The notes: a model not told the origin generated them from the letters alone. DNA of 64,000 nt from Candidatus Baltobacteraceae bacterium (GCA_036488875.1 DASXGW010000003.1:62001-126000); one strand, 5' to 3'. Numbered from the stretch's first letter, positions 35,474 through 47,989 are shown. Translations and numbers: made by a program.

Positions 35474-37193
35474 GGGCTATATATTATCAAAAATGATAAT
35501 AATACCTTTGCTGGCGAGCGTCGCAATCGCCGGTGCCTTTACCGCTGCGCACGGGTTGCGGTATTGCGGGAGCGTGTCGGGCGCTTCGAGCGGTACGCAG
35601 TGCGCCGTCGTGGACCTCGATAACGGTGCGTATCGATCGGAGTTCAAGAGCGGTCCGTTCGTCCAGGCTCAAGGTTTCGACGGTACGGCATGGGTGCAGA
35701 GGAACGGCCTCGTCAGCGTCGTCGACCTGCCGGGACTGCGTCGCGACGCCGTCACGTTGGCGTATCTTCAAAGCCAGGGGTGGCTGAGAAACGGGGCGGC
35801 CCCGAGAAGCGGTCGCGTGACGCTGCAGCCGGCCGGCGGATCGAAAGTGGCGCTCTCATTCGATGGGAACACGCATCTCCTAACCGGAGCGGTGGTCGAC
35901 TCCGAATATGGACCCGATCGATTCGATTACCGCGATTATCGCCAAGTCGACGGCATCGCCTGGCCGTTCGCAACGATCGAAACCGATCCGACGGGCGCCC
36001 GGACGGTTACGCGGCTGACCGGGTTGCAGGTGTTGCATTCGATTCCACGCGCAGCGGTCTCCCCAGACCGCAATGCGAAGAAGCCCGCACTTACCGGCGT
36101 CGTGCGCGTGCCGATGCGGTCCGACGCGCCCACATACATGGCGCACATTCTGTTGCCGCTGCGCATCGACGGCCGGCCGGTGCAAATGCTCTTCGATACG
36201 GGTGGTCAGAACAGTCTCAATCCTGCCGCGGCTACGCGCTTGGGGATCGGCGCATCGGGCGCGATCTCCGTCGGAGGAAGCGGAGGGTCGAGCGCGCGGG
36301 CGCGGATCGCTCGTGTCAAGAGCATGGCCGTCGGCGATGCGTCGCTCGACGATCAGCGATTCATTATCTTCCCGCTGCCGTATCAGATCGCGCACCCCGC
36401 GTACGGCGTTCGTGTCGACGGCGTCGTCGGCTCGGAGATTCTCGAGAACTTCCGCGTGACGATCGATTATGCGGCGCGGTCGTTCGTATTGTCGTCGCTA
36501 ACGGCGCCCTCAACGGCGCGAGGGGTGACCGTGCCGTTCTGGAGCGACGGTTCGCACGCGTACGTCCAAGCGTCGGTCGATGGCGCTTCGGGTCTGTTCG
36601 GCATCGACACGGGCGATCCGGGGGGCGTTACCGTGTTCGGTCCGTTCGCGAATCGCCACGGGTTGTACCGATCGAAGGGCGTGCGCTACTTCGGGTTGGG
36701 CATTGGCGGGGCCGACGCCGAGGATGAATACCGCGGGAAGACGATGCGCCTTGGCGGCGTGACGTTGCTACAGCCGATCGTCAAAGTCTCGCGCAGCACG
36801 TCGGGCGATTTCTCGGCGAGGTCCGTAGCGGGCAATCTCGGCGCCGACGTGCTCTCGCGGTTTACGCTGACCTTCGACTACGGTCGCCGAACCGTGACGT
36901 TCGCGCCTAATGCAGACGTTCGAAGACCGTTCCGGCAAGACATGACGGGTCTGACCGTCGTCCAACGTAGGGGCGGCAGCTTGTACGTGGTCGCGGTGGC
37001 TGAGGGTACACCCGCAGCGGAAGCCGGTGTAAGGCCCGGCGACGCGATCGTGGCAGTAAACGCCACGCGGGCCGTCGAGATGGGCGTTAAAGACTTCGAT
37101 CGCTATCGATTCGCCGACGTACCGTTTACCGTGACGATCGAGCGCGGTGGAACGCATAAAACCCTTTCGCTGCGTCCGAGGCTTCTGCTGTAG
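35472..37193 (+). CDS. Two-lobed retropepsin-like aspartic protease with C-terminal PDZ domain
   Basis: About 573 residues, secreted. Two aspartyl-protease motifs sit in one chain: MLFDTGGQNSL (Asp242) and FGIDTGDPGGV (Asp379), so one polypeptide can build the two-Asp active site that retropepsins normally make as dimers. A PDZ domain (about 495-570; GTPAAEAGVRPGDAIVAVN) may hold substrates. The N-terminal ~200 residues (signal peptide plus a beta-rich domain) are also seen in the protein at 46396. ATG 35472 gives a Lys before the hydrophobic core; ATG 35493, inside the palindrome, would be nearly leaderless and is equally possible. Confidence 0.82.
   Translation: MGYILSKMIIIPLLASVAIAGAFTAAHGLRYCGSVSGASSGTQCAVVDLDNGAYRSEFKSGPFVQAQGFDGTAWVQRNGLVSVVDLPGLRRDAVTLAYLQSQGWLRNGAAPRSGRVTLQPAGGSKVALSFDGNTHLLTGAVVDSEYGPDRFDYRDYRQVDGIAWPFATIETDPTGARTVTRLTGLQVLHSIPRAAVSPDRNAKKPALTGVVRVPMRSDAPTYMAHILLPLRIDGRPVQMLFDTGGQNSLNPAAATRLGIGASGAISVGGSGGSSARARIARVKSMAVGDASLDDQRFIIFPLPYQIAHPAYGVRVDGVVGSEILENFRVTIDYAARSFVLSSLTAPSTARGVTVPFWSDGSHAYVQASVDGASGLFGIDTGDPGGVTVFGPFANRHGLYRSKGVRYFGLGIGGADAEDEYRGKTMRLGGVTLLQPIVKVSRSTSGDFSARSVAGNLGADVLSRFTLTFDYGRRTVTFAPNADVRRPFRQDMTGLTVVQRRGGSLYVVAVAEGTPAAEAGVRPGDAIVAVNATRAVEMGVKDFDRYRFADVPFTVTIERGGTHKTLSLRPRLLL
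35482..35501. promoter_or_regulatory. 8-4-8 palindromic operator between wHTH regulator and aspartic protease
   Basis: TATTATCA-AAAA-TGATAATA is a perfect inverted repeat with 8-bp arms lying between two divergent starts (35473 minus; 35472 or 35493 plus). The AT-rich block also contains the only plausible -10 elements for both directions, so a bound repressor would close both promoters at once. Confidence 0.75.
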
Positions 37194-37227
37194 GTGGTGG
37201 CGGCGGCGCTGAACCTAACGGCTTCAT

Positions 37228-38121
37228 TCACGGCCGCCGGCGCGCAACCCCCGCATCGCCCTCGATCGTCTCGAAGTCGTCGTCGCCAAGCGTGAAGTTT
37301 GCCGCACCGACGTTCTCTCGCAGATGCCCCACGCTCGCGGTTCCCGGAATCGGCAGCATCACCGGAGACTTCGCCAGCAGCCACGCGAGCGCGACCTGCG
37401 CCGGCGTCGCGCGCAGGCGATGCGCGATTGCCGCAAGCGGGCCGCCGGCTTCGGCGAGATCGCCGGTCGCCAGCGGGAACCACGGAATAAAGCCGATGTT
37501 TTCGCGCGTGCAGTACGCGAGAACGTCTTCGGAATCGCGCGTTACGAGATTGTATTCGTTCTGCACCGATACGACCGTGGCAAGCCGGCGCGCTTCCTCG
37601 AGCTCGTCGACCTCGACGTTAGACACGCCGATGTGACGAATCTTTCCTTCGCGTTGAAGCTCGACCAGCGTACCGATCTGCTCGGCGTAGGGAAGTTTCG
37701 GATCGACGGTGTGCAGCTGCAATAAGTCGATGCGTTCGAGACGTAAGCGCTTGAGGCTGCCTTCGACCGCCTCGCGCAGGTGCTTCGGCCGGCAATCCGG
37801 TTCCCAGCGGCTGGGCCCAGGCCGCACCAAGCCGGCCTTCGTCGCGATGACGAGATCTTTAGGATATGGATAGAGCGCTTCTGCGATAATCTGCTCGGAG
37901 ACGAAAGGCCCGTACGAATCCGCCGTATCGATCAAGGTGACGCCGAGATCGAGCGCGGTTTTCAAAACGTTGATGCACTCCGACCGATCGCGAGGCTCGC
38001 CCCAAATACCGTTGCCGGTCAGGCGCATGGCGCCGAATCCTAAACGGTGGACCTTGAGATCGCCGAGCGTGAACGAGCCGCTTGCGGCTGCGGAGGGTGT
38101 GGCCGTGCGTGACGTACTCAT
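37228..38121 (-). CDS. Aldo/keto reductase
   Basis: A 297-residue aldo-keto reductase that should reduce aldehydes or ketones with NADPH. TIM-barrel active-site residues are visible: Asp65 and Tyr70 in LIDTADSYG, Lys95 in IATKAG, and the His in LQLHTVD. SVQNEYNLVTR and LPIPGTAS match the cofactor side. Members similar to this one often act on small oxidised carbonyls; the substrate is unknown. It lies downstream of katG on the same strand but is separated from it by a terminator hairpin, so it has its own promoter. Confidence 0.92.
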   Translation of the reverse strand: MSTSRTATPSAAASGSFTLGDLKVHRLGFGAMRLTGNGIWGEPRDRSECINVLKTALDLGVTLIDTADSYGPFVSEQIIAEALYPYPKDLVIATKAGLVRPGPSRWEPDCRPKHLREAVEGSLKRLRLERIDLLQLHTVDPKLPYAEQIGTLVELQREGKIRHIGVSNVEVDELEEARRLATVVSVQNEYNLVTRDSEDVLAYCTRENIGFIPWFPLATGDLAEAGGPLAAIAHRLRATPAQVALAWLLAKSPVMLPIPGTASVGHLRENVGAANFTLGDDDFETIEGDAGVARRRP

Positions 38122-38171
38122 GAAAACGTCGATACGTCACTACTGGAAATGGTTGCGCCCGGCAAAAGAAG

Positions 38172-38197
38172 AGCGGCGTGCCGGACGGCACGCCGCT
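38172..38197 (-). terminator. Intrinsic terminator downstream of katG
   Basis: Read on the minus strand: an 11-bp GC-rich stem (arms 38197-38187 and 38182-38172) with a GTCC loop, followed by the T-rich tail CTTCTTTTGCC. It begins about 30 bases after the katG stop and is the clearest classical terminator in the window. Confidence 0.85.
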
Positions 38198-38226
38198 TCT
38201 ATGGTTGACGCCCGAACGCTCGATTG

Positions 38227-40930
<2,704 letters not shown>

Positions 40931-40948
<18 letters not shown>

Positions 40949-42040
40949 GGCGACGCTGCCCTCGCCGCCGTCGGCGCAGATGCTGACGATCGCTCTGGCG
41001 CCCGAAGCCATGGCCGCGAGCTCTTTCGCCGTTTGACTCATGATGCGCGCGCCGGTTGCGCCGAATGGATGACCTAGCGCGATCGACCCGCCGTTGGGGT
41101 TGATGCGTTCGCGCGGAATCGTCTCGCCGCCCTTTTCGAGGATCTGCAGATGCGCTAGAACTTGGGCTGCAAACGCTTCGTGAATCTCCCAGAGTGCGAT
41201 ATCGTCGTACGTGAGAGCGTTACGCGCCAACAGTCTGGGAATCGCGTAAGCCGGTGCCATCAGCAAACCTTCACGGGCGATGTCGACCGCGGCGATCTCA
41301 AAATCGACGAACCGCACGCGCGGCAGCGACGGCGGTAAACGCGCGAGCCCCGCGTCGGTCGCAAGCCACATTCCCGCCGCGCCGTCGGTCAGCGGCGACG
41401 CGTTACCGGCCGTAATCGATCCGCTGCGGCCGAACGCCGGCGGCAGCGCCGCGAGTTTCTCGAGCGACGTATTGTCGCGCGGAATCGTATCGCGCGTCAC
41501 GCCCATCAACGAGATCGTTAGATCGTCGAAGAAGCCGCGCTCCCAGCCGGCGACGGCGTTACGATGACTCGCCAGCGCGAACTCGTCTTGCGCCGCACGC
41601 GTCGGGCCGCCGAGGTCTTCGATCGTCATCTCCATGTGCTCGCCCATGCTCTTGCCCGTCGTGCGATTGGCGATCGCGAACTGCGCTGCTTGGCTCAAAC
41701 TCTCGGTTCCACCGACTAGAGCGAGGGAACGTCCGCGGTCGTCGAGCATGCCGGCGGCTTCGATCGCTCCCATCATGCTCGTCGAGCATGCCATGACGGT
41801 CGAAAACGCCGGAACGGTTGCTCCCAAACCGGCGTCGAGAAACACCTCGCGCGCGATGTTGCTCCACGCGAGATTCGGAACGACGGTTCCCCATACGGCG
41901 AAGTCGGGTGTGGCCGAATCGAGCTGCGCCATCATCGCCCCGACGAGGGGAACGCAAAGCGCGATCGCGTCGAGCGATTGAAACGGTCCGCCGCTCTTGA
42001 CGAACGGCGTGCGCAAACCGGGGAGAACCCAAATCGCCAT
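40931..42040 (-). CDS. Thiolase family acetyl-CoA acyltransferase
   Basis: A 369-residue thiolase, slightly short for the family (about 390). Catalytic residues are present: nucleophile Cys85 in VMACSTSM, His in GGSIALGHPFGATGAR, Cys in SICADGGEG, and WEIHEAFAAQV of the NEAFA block. It should cleave or form 3-ketoacyl-CoA. Compared with FadA-type enzymes the N-terminal loop region is shortened. AAGGA precedes ATG 42040; the 76-residue gene lies three bases upstream on the same strand, so they are translated together. Confidence 0.9.
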
Positions 42041-42043
42041 TCC

Positions 42044-42274
42044 TTACGGCGGGCAGCCCTGTTCCATCCAGCTCTGGAACTTGGCGCACATCTCGTCGGT
42101 CCAGCGTGGGCCGCCGGGCGGCATCGACCCAGCCTTGACGACGTTGAGGATGGCGTCGGCGTGGACTTTCACGTCGTCGCCGCTGCTGAGGTCCATGGCG
42201 AACGCCATGTGATCGATATCGGTTTGCGTAAAGAGCGGACGAATGTCTTTTGCGAAACTCACCGCGTCTGCCAT
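42044..42274 (-). CDS. Small conserved protein, 76 aa, no known function
   Basis: A 76-residue acidic protein opening ADAVSFAKDIRPLFTQTDI and ending PRWTDEMCAKFQSWMEQGCPP. FAKDIRPLF and the W-x(8)-W-hG-CPP tail resemble the helical edge of cytochrome-c-like domains in heme proteins, but no CxxCH is present, so it cannot bind heme covalently. I know similar stand-alone small proteins without a named function. GAGG lies upstream of ATG 42274. It sits three bases before the thiolase gene and ten bases after the beta-lactamase-like gene. Confidence 0.78.
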   Translation of the reverse strand: MADAVSFAKDIRPLFTQTDIDHMAFAMDLSSGDDVKVHADAILNVVKAGSMPPGGPRWTDEMCAKFQSWMEQGCPP

Positions 42275-42283
42275 AGCGTTACC

Positions 42284-43369
42284 TCACAGTTTGGAGAGAA
42301 TGTCGAACGCCGCTTTGACGCGTTCGTTCAAGGGGTAGCTCTTGTTCGCCAGCAAGACGATTCCCATGTGTTTTGAGGGAACGAACGCGACGTAGGCCGC
42401 GAAGCCGTTCGTCGATCCCGTCTTGTTTAGCCAGACGTCCGGCTGCGGCGATAACGGGGGGTTGAGCCGGCGCACGGGAACGACGTCCTCGATCATATCC
42501 GTTCCTTCGAGCAGCGCCGATAACGCCACCGGCCACGGGTACTGTTCCCAGATCAGGTCCTGAGTCATCGGTCCGGCTCGAAAGTATCCGGTATGCGTCG
42601 CGGAGATCGCGCGCGCCACGAGCGGGTCGACTTCGATCGCGCCCATCTGAATTCGCAGAAACCGGGTCAGGTCCGGAGCGGTGGTTCTCACGCCGTAGGC
42701 CTCGGGCCAGAGCTCGCCCGGGGTCATGCGCACGGGGGTGCCGTTCGTGCGGTAGCCTTCGGCGTAGTCGGCCATTTTAGCGGGCGGAACGTCGATGTAC
42801 GTATGTTCGAGTCCTAGCTCGGGAAAGAGCCGCCGGTCCATCAACGATGCAAAATCTTCGTGCATGCTTTTCGCGACGATGAGTCCTAGGGTACCGATGC
42901 TGACGTTGTTGTACACGCGCACGGTGCCCGGCGTCTTGGGCGAGCGGAAGCCCTTCAAATAGGCGACGAGCTGGTCGTCGTTGTCGACGCCGTCGGGAAC
43001 TTGCAGCGGAAGAACACCTGCGGTGTGCGTACCGAGATTGAGTAAGGTGGCACCGCCGAACTGCGTGCCCCGCAGCGCGGGCAGATACTTCTCGACCTTA
43101 TCCGAGAGCGAGATGAAGCCGCGCTGGCCGGCGTAGGACGCCAACGTCGCCGTAAACGTCTTGCTGATCGATCCGAGCTCGAACAGCGTACGCGCCGAAA
43201 TCGGCTGCCCCGTCTGCTTCGACGCGAGGCCGTAATAGAAGAAGAACGGCTTGCCGCCGGCGACGACGCCGACCGCCATCCCCGGAATGCTGTTTTTGGC
43301 CATCAACGGCTTAACGGTCGCGTCGACGGCGTGCGAGATGCTCGCCGCGAGGGTTAACGCAAGAATCAA
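42284..43369 (-). CDS. Class C beta-lactamase family serine hydrolase
   Basis: About 361 residues, secreted. All three class C motifs are present: SISK (Ser67, Lys70), YNN in VYNNVSIG, and KTG in NKTGSTNGF, so it is a good AmpC-type enzyme candidate, though D-aminopeptidase or esterase activity is possible. The TTG at 43369 is chosen because AGGAG lies seven bases upstream and a signal sequence (LILALTLAASISHA) follows; the longer GTG 43444 start would sit inside the preceding gene, although it adds RSK before the hydrophobic core. It follows the DPP-IV gene on the same strand. Confidence 0.87.
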   Translation of the reverse strand: MILALTLAASISHAVDATVKPLMAKNSIPGMAVGVVAGGKPFFFYYGLASKQTGQPISARTLFELGSISKTFTATLASYAGQRGFISLSDKVEKYLPALRGTQFGGATLLNLGTHTAGVLPLQVPDGVDNDDQLVAYLKGFRSPKTPGTVRVYNNVSIGTLGLIVAKSMHEDFASLMDRRLFPELGLEHTYIDVPPAKMADYAEGYRTNGTPVRMTPGELWPEAYGVRTTAPDLTRFLRIQMGAIEVDPLVARAISATHTGYFRAGPMTQDLIWEQYPWPVALSALLEGTDMIEDVVPVRRLNPPLSPQPDVWLNKTGSTNGFAAYVAFVPSKHMGIVLLANKSYPLNERVKAAFDILSKL

Positions 43370-43422
43370 CGTTTTACTCCTGGTGGTGTTGTGCGAAGTC
43401 GTCGCGATCGCGAAAGACCATT

Positions 43423-45540
43423 TTAGAGCGTGCGCTCCCACCACGCGAGCATGCGTCGCCCGATGTCCCGGCGTCCCGCGACGCTGCGCACGCCGTGGCG
43501 CGACCCGGGATAGGCAAAGTATTCCACCGTCTTGCCCTTCGAGATGAATGCCTGCAGCAGCGAAATCGAGTTCATGAGGTGCACGTTGTCGTCCGAGGTT
43601 CCTTGCAGAATCAAAAGCGTCGAGCGTAACTGCGCCGCCGCGGGCAGCACCGACGTCGTCCTATACGCGGCGCGCTGCTGGTTCGGCATGCCCATGTACC
43701 GTTCCGTGTAGGCCGTGTCGTAGTAGTGCCAGTCGGCGGGCGGCGCGCCGGCGATCCCCGATTTAAATACGCCGGGGGCGTGCGTCAACGCGAACGCCGT
43801 GAGGTAGCCGCCGTAACTCCAGCCGGTGATGCCCAGCCGCGCCGGATCGGCGTACGGTTGCGTCTTGAGCCAGTCCACGCCGGCGAGCTGTCCCGCAAGC
43901 GCAATCTCGCCCATCCTCGTGTAGAAGAGTCGCGCATCCGACGCGCGATCGTTGTTCGATGCGGGGCCGGCTAACGAAAACACTAGAAAACCGTGCTGGG
44001 CCAGGAAGTGCGTAAACAGCCCCGGCCACTGGTCGGTGCCTTCGTTGCCGTCGGCGACGGGCAGCGGTCCGCCGTACGGCGCGAAGATTACCGGATAGCG
44101 TTTGCTCGGATCGAAGCCCGCGGGTACGGTCAGGCTCGCATCCAACGCTCCCCACTTCGATGGAACCTCAAGGCGGCGCGTCGTGCCCAGTTCGAATCGC
44201 GACAGATCGGGCGTGTGGAACAATGTAACGTCGCGACCGCCGTCGAGCGAGTGCCGCACGATCTGCGGAGGCGTCGTCAACGAGGAAAAATGATCGACGT
44301 ACGTGCGTCCGCGTTCGGGCATCACAACGAGGTGCGATCCTTGGCCGGGCGTCAGGTCGTGCATCGCGCCGCCGCGCAGCGATACGAGAAGCAAGTGTGC
44401 GTCGCGTCGCGTGGGATAGAACGCGGTGACGTACGCAACGCCGCGCCGCTCGTCCACTTGCTCGACGTCCGACACCGGGTAGTTTCCGGTCAGGCGAACC
44501 GCCGCTCCGGTCGCGGTATCGATCCGGTACAGCGCCTCGACGCCGGCGCGTTCCGAGAGCCACAAGAACTGCTTACCGTCGCGCAAAAAATGCGGCGGGG
44601 GCGAGTCTTCGTTGTCGAGAAACTTGGCGTCGCTCTCGGTAAGAAGCGTGCGCGCGTCGCCGGTCGCGGCACCAAACGCGATGAGACGCAGGTGATGCTG
44701 CGAACGGTCCAAGATTTCGTCGACGACGCTGTGGCCGTCCGGCGTCCAAACGAAGCTGAGGACGTACTCGTCGTGCGGCGCGCCGTCGTAGATCGCATGC
44801 GACCGCGCCGACGCGACGTCGAGCACGCGCAACGAGACCTTCGGGTTCGCGCTGCCGGCTAATGGATAGCGCTGCTCTTCGACGGTGTTGATGCGCGGGA
44901 GAAAATCCTGAATCGGAAACGGTACGATCGGCGATTCGTCAAACGAGAGATACGCGATGCTGCGTCCGTCGGGCGACCACGCAAAGGCGTGCTCCACTGC
45001 GAGCTCTTCACTGTAGAGCCAGTCGGGATCGCCGTTGATCCGGGTCTCCGATCCATCGAACGTCAAGCGCCGCTCGCGCGCTGCGGTCGTAACCTCGTAG
45101 AGCTCGTCGTCGTGCACGAACGCGAGGGCCGTGTCGCCGGGAGACCATTGCGGATCGTCGGCATCGGCCGCGAGCGTGCGGTCGTGCGTGCCGTCGGCAT
45201 CGGCGACGTGTAAGGCGCCGCTGGCCAGAAATGCGACGCGCGTGCCGTCGTGCGACCACACGACTTGCGAGATCTCGCGCGACCGCGATCCGCGCGACGC
45301 GCTCTTGGCGGGTTGCAGCACGGCGTCGCGGCCGTCGCGCACGTCGTGAACGTGTAACACCGGCGGATCGTCTTCGCGCGCGCCGGGGACCGAAAACGCA
45401 TAGTGATTGCCGTCGGGCGCGTAGAGAAACGCCGACGGGGGCGTTCCGCTTACGGGATGTTGCGCGTAGATGTCCTCGATGGTGAGCGGCCGCTGCCCCG
45501 CGGCGGGAAGCGTGACCGCCAGCAGCAGCGCGAAAAGCAT
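43423..45540 (-). CDS. Dipeptidyl-peptidase IV type S9B peptidase
   Basis: A 705-residue secreted S9B peptidase. The signal peptide is MLFALLLAVTLPAAGQ. The propeller domain (about 30-450) carries the DPP-IV glutamate motif DWLYSEELAVEHAFAWSPDG, which grips the substrate amino terminus, and the hydrolase domain (about 460-705) has Ser575 in GWSYGG, an Asp in TSDDNVH and His in GSRHGV. It should release N-terminal dipeptides (X-Pro/X-Ala) in the periplasm. Divergent from the frameshifted gene with only 14 bases between starts, and upstream of the beta-lactamase-like gene. Confidence 0.93.
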   Translation of the reverse strand: MLFALLLAVTLPAAGQRPLTIEDIYAQHPVSGTPPSAFLYAPDGNHYAFSVPGAREDDPPVLHVHDVRDGRDAVLQPAKSASRGSRSREISQVVWSHDGTRVAFLASGALHVADADGTHDRTLAADADDPQWSPGDTALAFVHDDELYEVTTAARERRLTFDGSETRINGDPDWLYSEELAVEHAFAWSPDGRSIAYLSFDESPIVPFPIQDFLPRINTVEEQRYPLAGSANPKVSLRVLDVASARSHAIYDGAPHDEYVLSFVWTPDGHSVVDEILDRSQHHLRLIAFGAATGDARTLLTESDAKFLDNEDSPPPHFLRDGKQFLWLSERAGVEALYRIDTATGAAVRLTGNYPVSDVEQVDERRGVAYVTAFYPTRRDAHLLLVSLRGGAMHDLTPGQGSHLVVMPERGRTYVDHFSSLTTPPQIVRHSLDGGRDVTLFHTPDLSRFELGTTRRLEVPSKWGALDASLTVPAGFDPSKRYPVIFAPYGGPLPVADGNEGTDQWPGLFTHFLAQHGFLVFSLAGPASNNDRASDARLFYTRMGEIALAGQLAGVDWLKTQPYADPARLGITGWSYGGYLTAFALTHAPGVFKSGIAGAPPADWHYYDTAYTERYMGMPNQQRAAYRTTSVLPAAAQLRSTLLILQGTSDDNVHLMNSISLLQAFISKGKTVEYFAYPGSRHGVRSVAGRRDIGRRMLAWWERTL

Positions 45541-45554
45541 GGGCCCAAGGTTGG

Positions 45555-46359
45555 ATGCGTTTCAAGCAAGACCTTGCGCCGGCGGCCCGAAAGGCCGTCG
45601 CCGTGATAGTTGCCTTCTGGACCGCGGTGTTGATGGCTGCCGCGGTGTCGGCGCCTGCGCCAGCTCCGTCCTCGTCGCCGCTAAAGACGATCATCGATAT
45701 CAAGGCGCGCACGCTGTGCGCAACGCTGACGGAGCACGTACAACCCGCGATTGTGGGCTTGATGAAAAACGATAACCTGATCGGCTACTCCGTGTCGGTT
45801 CTCAACAAGACCGCGTCGGATACGTCCTCCCACGGGAGGATCGACATGGACATGCTGCAACTCAAAAACGTCGCGCTCTCGCTGAATCGCAACATCAAGA
45901 CGATCGACGATATCCTCGACGATCCTTCGCACTTTCCGTTGAATCCGAAAACGCCCGACGAACAGTCGGAGGATAAGATCAAGCAGGGATCCACTGCAAC
46001 TCTTGAAGCGGCAGAAGCTCGTGGTCAACGCCCTCTACGGCACGGTCGACACGCTCGCACTGTCTTCGATGCAGCACGAGTTTCCGGAGAACAATACCGT
46101 CGTCAACCCAACGCCGGCACCGCTCGTGCCGGCCGACCAAGCATTGTCGGCGATTAGCTCGGCGGGCCTTACGGATAAGAACACGATCGATCTCGTGAAA
46201 GCCGCCGATTCATCGTTGGTAGGGCGCACACTCTACGGCCAGTTGGCCGGGCTTCTCGTCCTGCACCAAGACGCATCGCAGCCCTACGAAATGCAAACGG
46301 CCGACGACGTGCGCGCGCCGGCGGCGGAATGTTCGAGCGCAGTCACACCGAGCAGGTAA
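45555..46359 (+). pseudogene. Secreted hypothetical protein split by a +1 frameshift
   Basis: The first part (45555-about 45988) encodes a signal-anchor protein (MRFKQDLAPAARKAVAVIVA) ending PDEQSEDKIKQ; the second part continues in the next frame as LQLLKRQKLVVNALYGTVDT to 46359. Removing one G from the GGG at 45986-45988 restores one 267-residue chain (KIKQDPLQLLKRQKL). Read without the correction, the first frame runs on as an Arg-rich stretch to 46157. I do not recognise the family. The break is either a true frameshift, a programmed slip or a sequencing/assembly error in a homopolymer. It is followed by the second aspartic protease. Confidence 0.7.
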
Positions 46360-46395
46360 GACCTTGCTCGTCCGTGTCGCGAATAGTAGCGTGCT

Positions 46396-47961
46396 ATGAA
46401 GCGTCCATTCGTTGGTCTCTGCGCAGCTCTCATGGTTCTTTCGGCCCAGACGGGGGCGGCGCCGGCGGCCGAGCAGCAGTCCGATTCGCAAGCGCGAGCG
46501 CTGCTGCAGAAGCATCACGAGTTCGCCGGCTGGCAGCTTGGTGACGGCACCTTCAAGACGATGCGCCTTACGCGCGAGTACACCGACGATAAAGGCGACG
46601 TCGTCACTCGACGCCAGGAACTGCGCGTCGGCCTCGCCTACCGAAACGCCAGCACGAACGTGCGCCGTAACGTGACCTACGACGATGGGTTCACCGGAAA
46701 CATCTTTTGGAACACCAACTGGAACGGATTCACGACGCCTGAGTACGGCGAGGCCGCCAAGTACGATTTGACCTATGCGGGTTTGTTCGACGAGGGCCTC
46801 AATACGCTGCCCGCGACGTCGCGGGGATCCGCCACGGTCGACGGAGCGATCGCCCAAATCGTTCGCGTATCGGTTCCCAATGCCGACGCCGTCGACTTGT
46901 ACGTCGATCCTGCGACCGGCGCTTTCGTTCAAGCGGTGATCGATCCGGGCGGCGACTACGACACGACGATCCGCGGTATCCAATACGGCGACGTGCTGCC
47001 GGGCAAGAAAATGATCCATTCCTTCCGCTACGGCACCGGCCGTCCGTGGGTCTACACGAAAATCGAGCCCAACGTGATCGTCGGCGATCAGGATCTCCAT
47101 CCGCCGGCGCCCAGCGCGACGTGGTCCTTTGCTAACGCGCAGCCGTTCCCGATCGAGGTCAGCTACGACCGTTTCTACGTCGACGCCACGATCGACGGCG
47201 TACCGGGGCGTTTCATTCTCGACACCGGTTCGAGCTCGATCTATCTGACGCAGCGTTTCGCTTCGAAAGTCAAACTGAAGACGCTTTGGTCGGCCACGCG
47301 AACCGGCGGCGCCATCGGCGACGACGCGATCAAAAGCGACATCGTGAAGCTCGATTCCCTCACCATCGGCGGTAACACGCTTTCAAACGTGACGGCCGAA
47401 CTCAATCGCAGCAACTTCGAAGGCGACAAAGAAGCTCCCGACGGTCTCATCGGTTTCGACCTCTTCGGCGGCGCGGTCGTGACGTTAGATACCGGCGCCT
47501 CGACGATGACGATCCGCGATCCATCGACCGAGGTCGATACGTCGCAGGGCGTACCGCTGCTCGTCGATCTTTCCGGCGGCGTGCCGGTCGTGCCGATGAA
47601 GCTCAACGGCAGCATCGACGTGCGAGCTATACTCGACTCGGGTAGTCCCGAACACGTCTTGTTCTCTTCCGAGCTCATCTCGCAGCACGGGCTGCGCATG
47701 GCCGTCGACAGTTCGGCCGTGGGCTACATTCAGTCGCACCTCTATTTTCGCGGCGTGGGCGGCGTCAACTTTCGCCCGGCGGAATGCGGTCATATCGATT
47801 CGCTCGCCCTCGGTCCGATCGTATACGGTGGCGCAAACGCCTGCTCGACCTACGATCTCGGCGGCAGAAACGTCCTCGTTGGATTCGATTTTCTCAAGCA
47901 CTTCAACATTATCTTCGATTACCCGCACGCGCGGATGGTCCTGATTCCGAACAAGAACTAG
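46396..47961 (+). CDS. Two-lobed retropepsin-like aspartic protease
   Basis: A 521-residue secreted protein (signal peptide MKRPFVGLCAALMVLSAQTG). Residues ~35-240 form a beta-rich domain also seen in the protein at 35472. Two aspartic-protease motifs follow: FILDTGSSS (Asp276) and AILDSGSPE (Asp414), with GLIGFDLF and LVGFDFLKHF as the matching hydrophobic-Gly elements. The single chain can therefore form a complete pepsin-like active site. It lacks the PDZ domain of its paralogue. It follows the frameshifted gene after 36 bases. Confidence 0.85.
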   Translation: MKRPFVGLCAALMVLSAQTGAAPAAEQQSDSQARALLQKHHEFAGWQLGDGTFKTMRLTREYTDDKGDVVTRRQELRVGLAYRNASTNVRRNVTYDDGFTGNIFWNTNWNGFTTPEYGEAAKYDLTYAGLFDEGLNTLPATSRGSATVDGAIAQIVRVSVPNADAVDLYVDPATGAFVQAVIDPGGDYDTTIRGIQYGDVLPGKKMIHSFRYGTGRPWVYTKIEPNVIVGDQDLHPPAPSATWSFANAQPFPIEVSYDRFYVDATIDGVPGRFILDTGSSSIYLTQRFASKVKLKTLWSATRTGGAIGDDAIKSDIVKLDSLTIGGNTLSNVTAELNRSNFEGDKEAPDGLIGFDLFGGAVVTLDTGASTMTIRDPSTEVDTSQGVPLLVDLSGGVPVVPMKLNGSIDVRAILDSGSPEHVLFSSELISQHGLRMAVDSSAVGYIQSHLYFRGVGGVNFRPAECGHIDSLALGPIVYGGANACSTYDLGGRNVLVGFDFLKHFNIIFDYPHARMVLIPNKN

Positions 47962-47989
47962 GGCCGCCGTCTTCGAACGACGCAGGGGC

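Noticed and set aside
45541-45554. The 14-base spacer between divergent DPP-IV and the frameshifted gene as a bidirectional promoter
   Set aside because: GGGCCCAAGGTTGG is too short and lacks -10 elements; promoters must lie inside the coding regions or the starts are misplaced.
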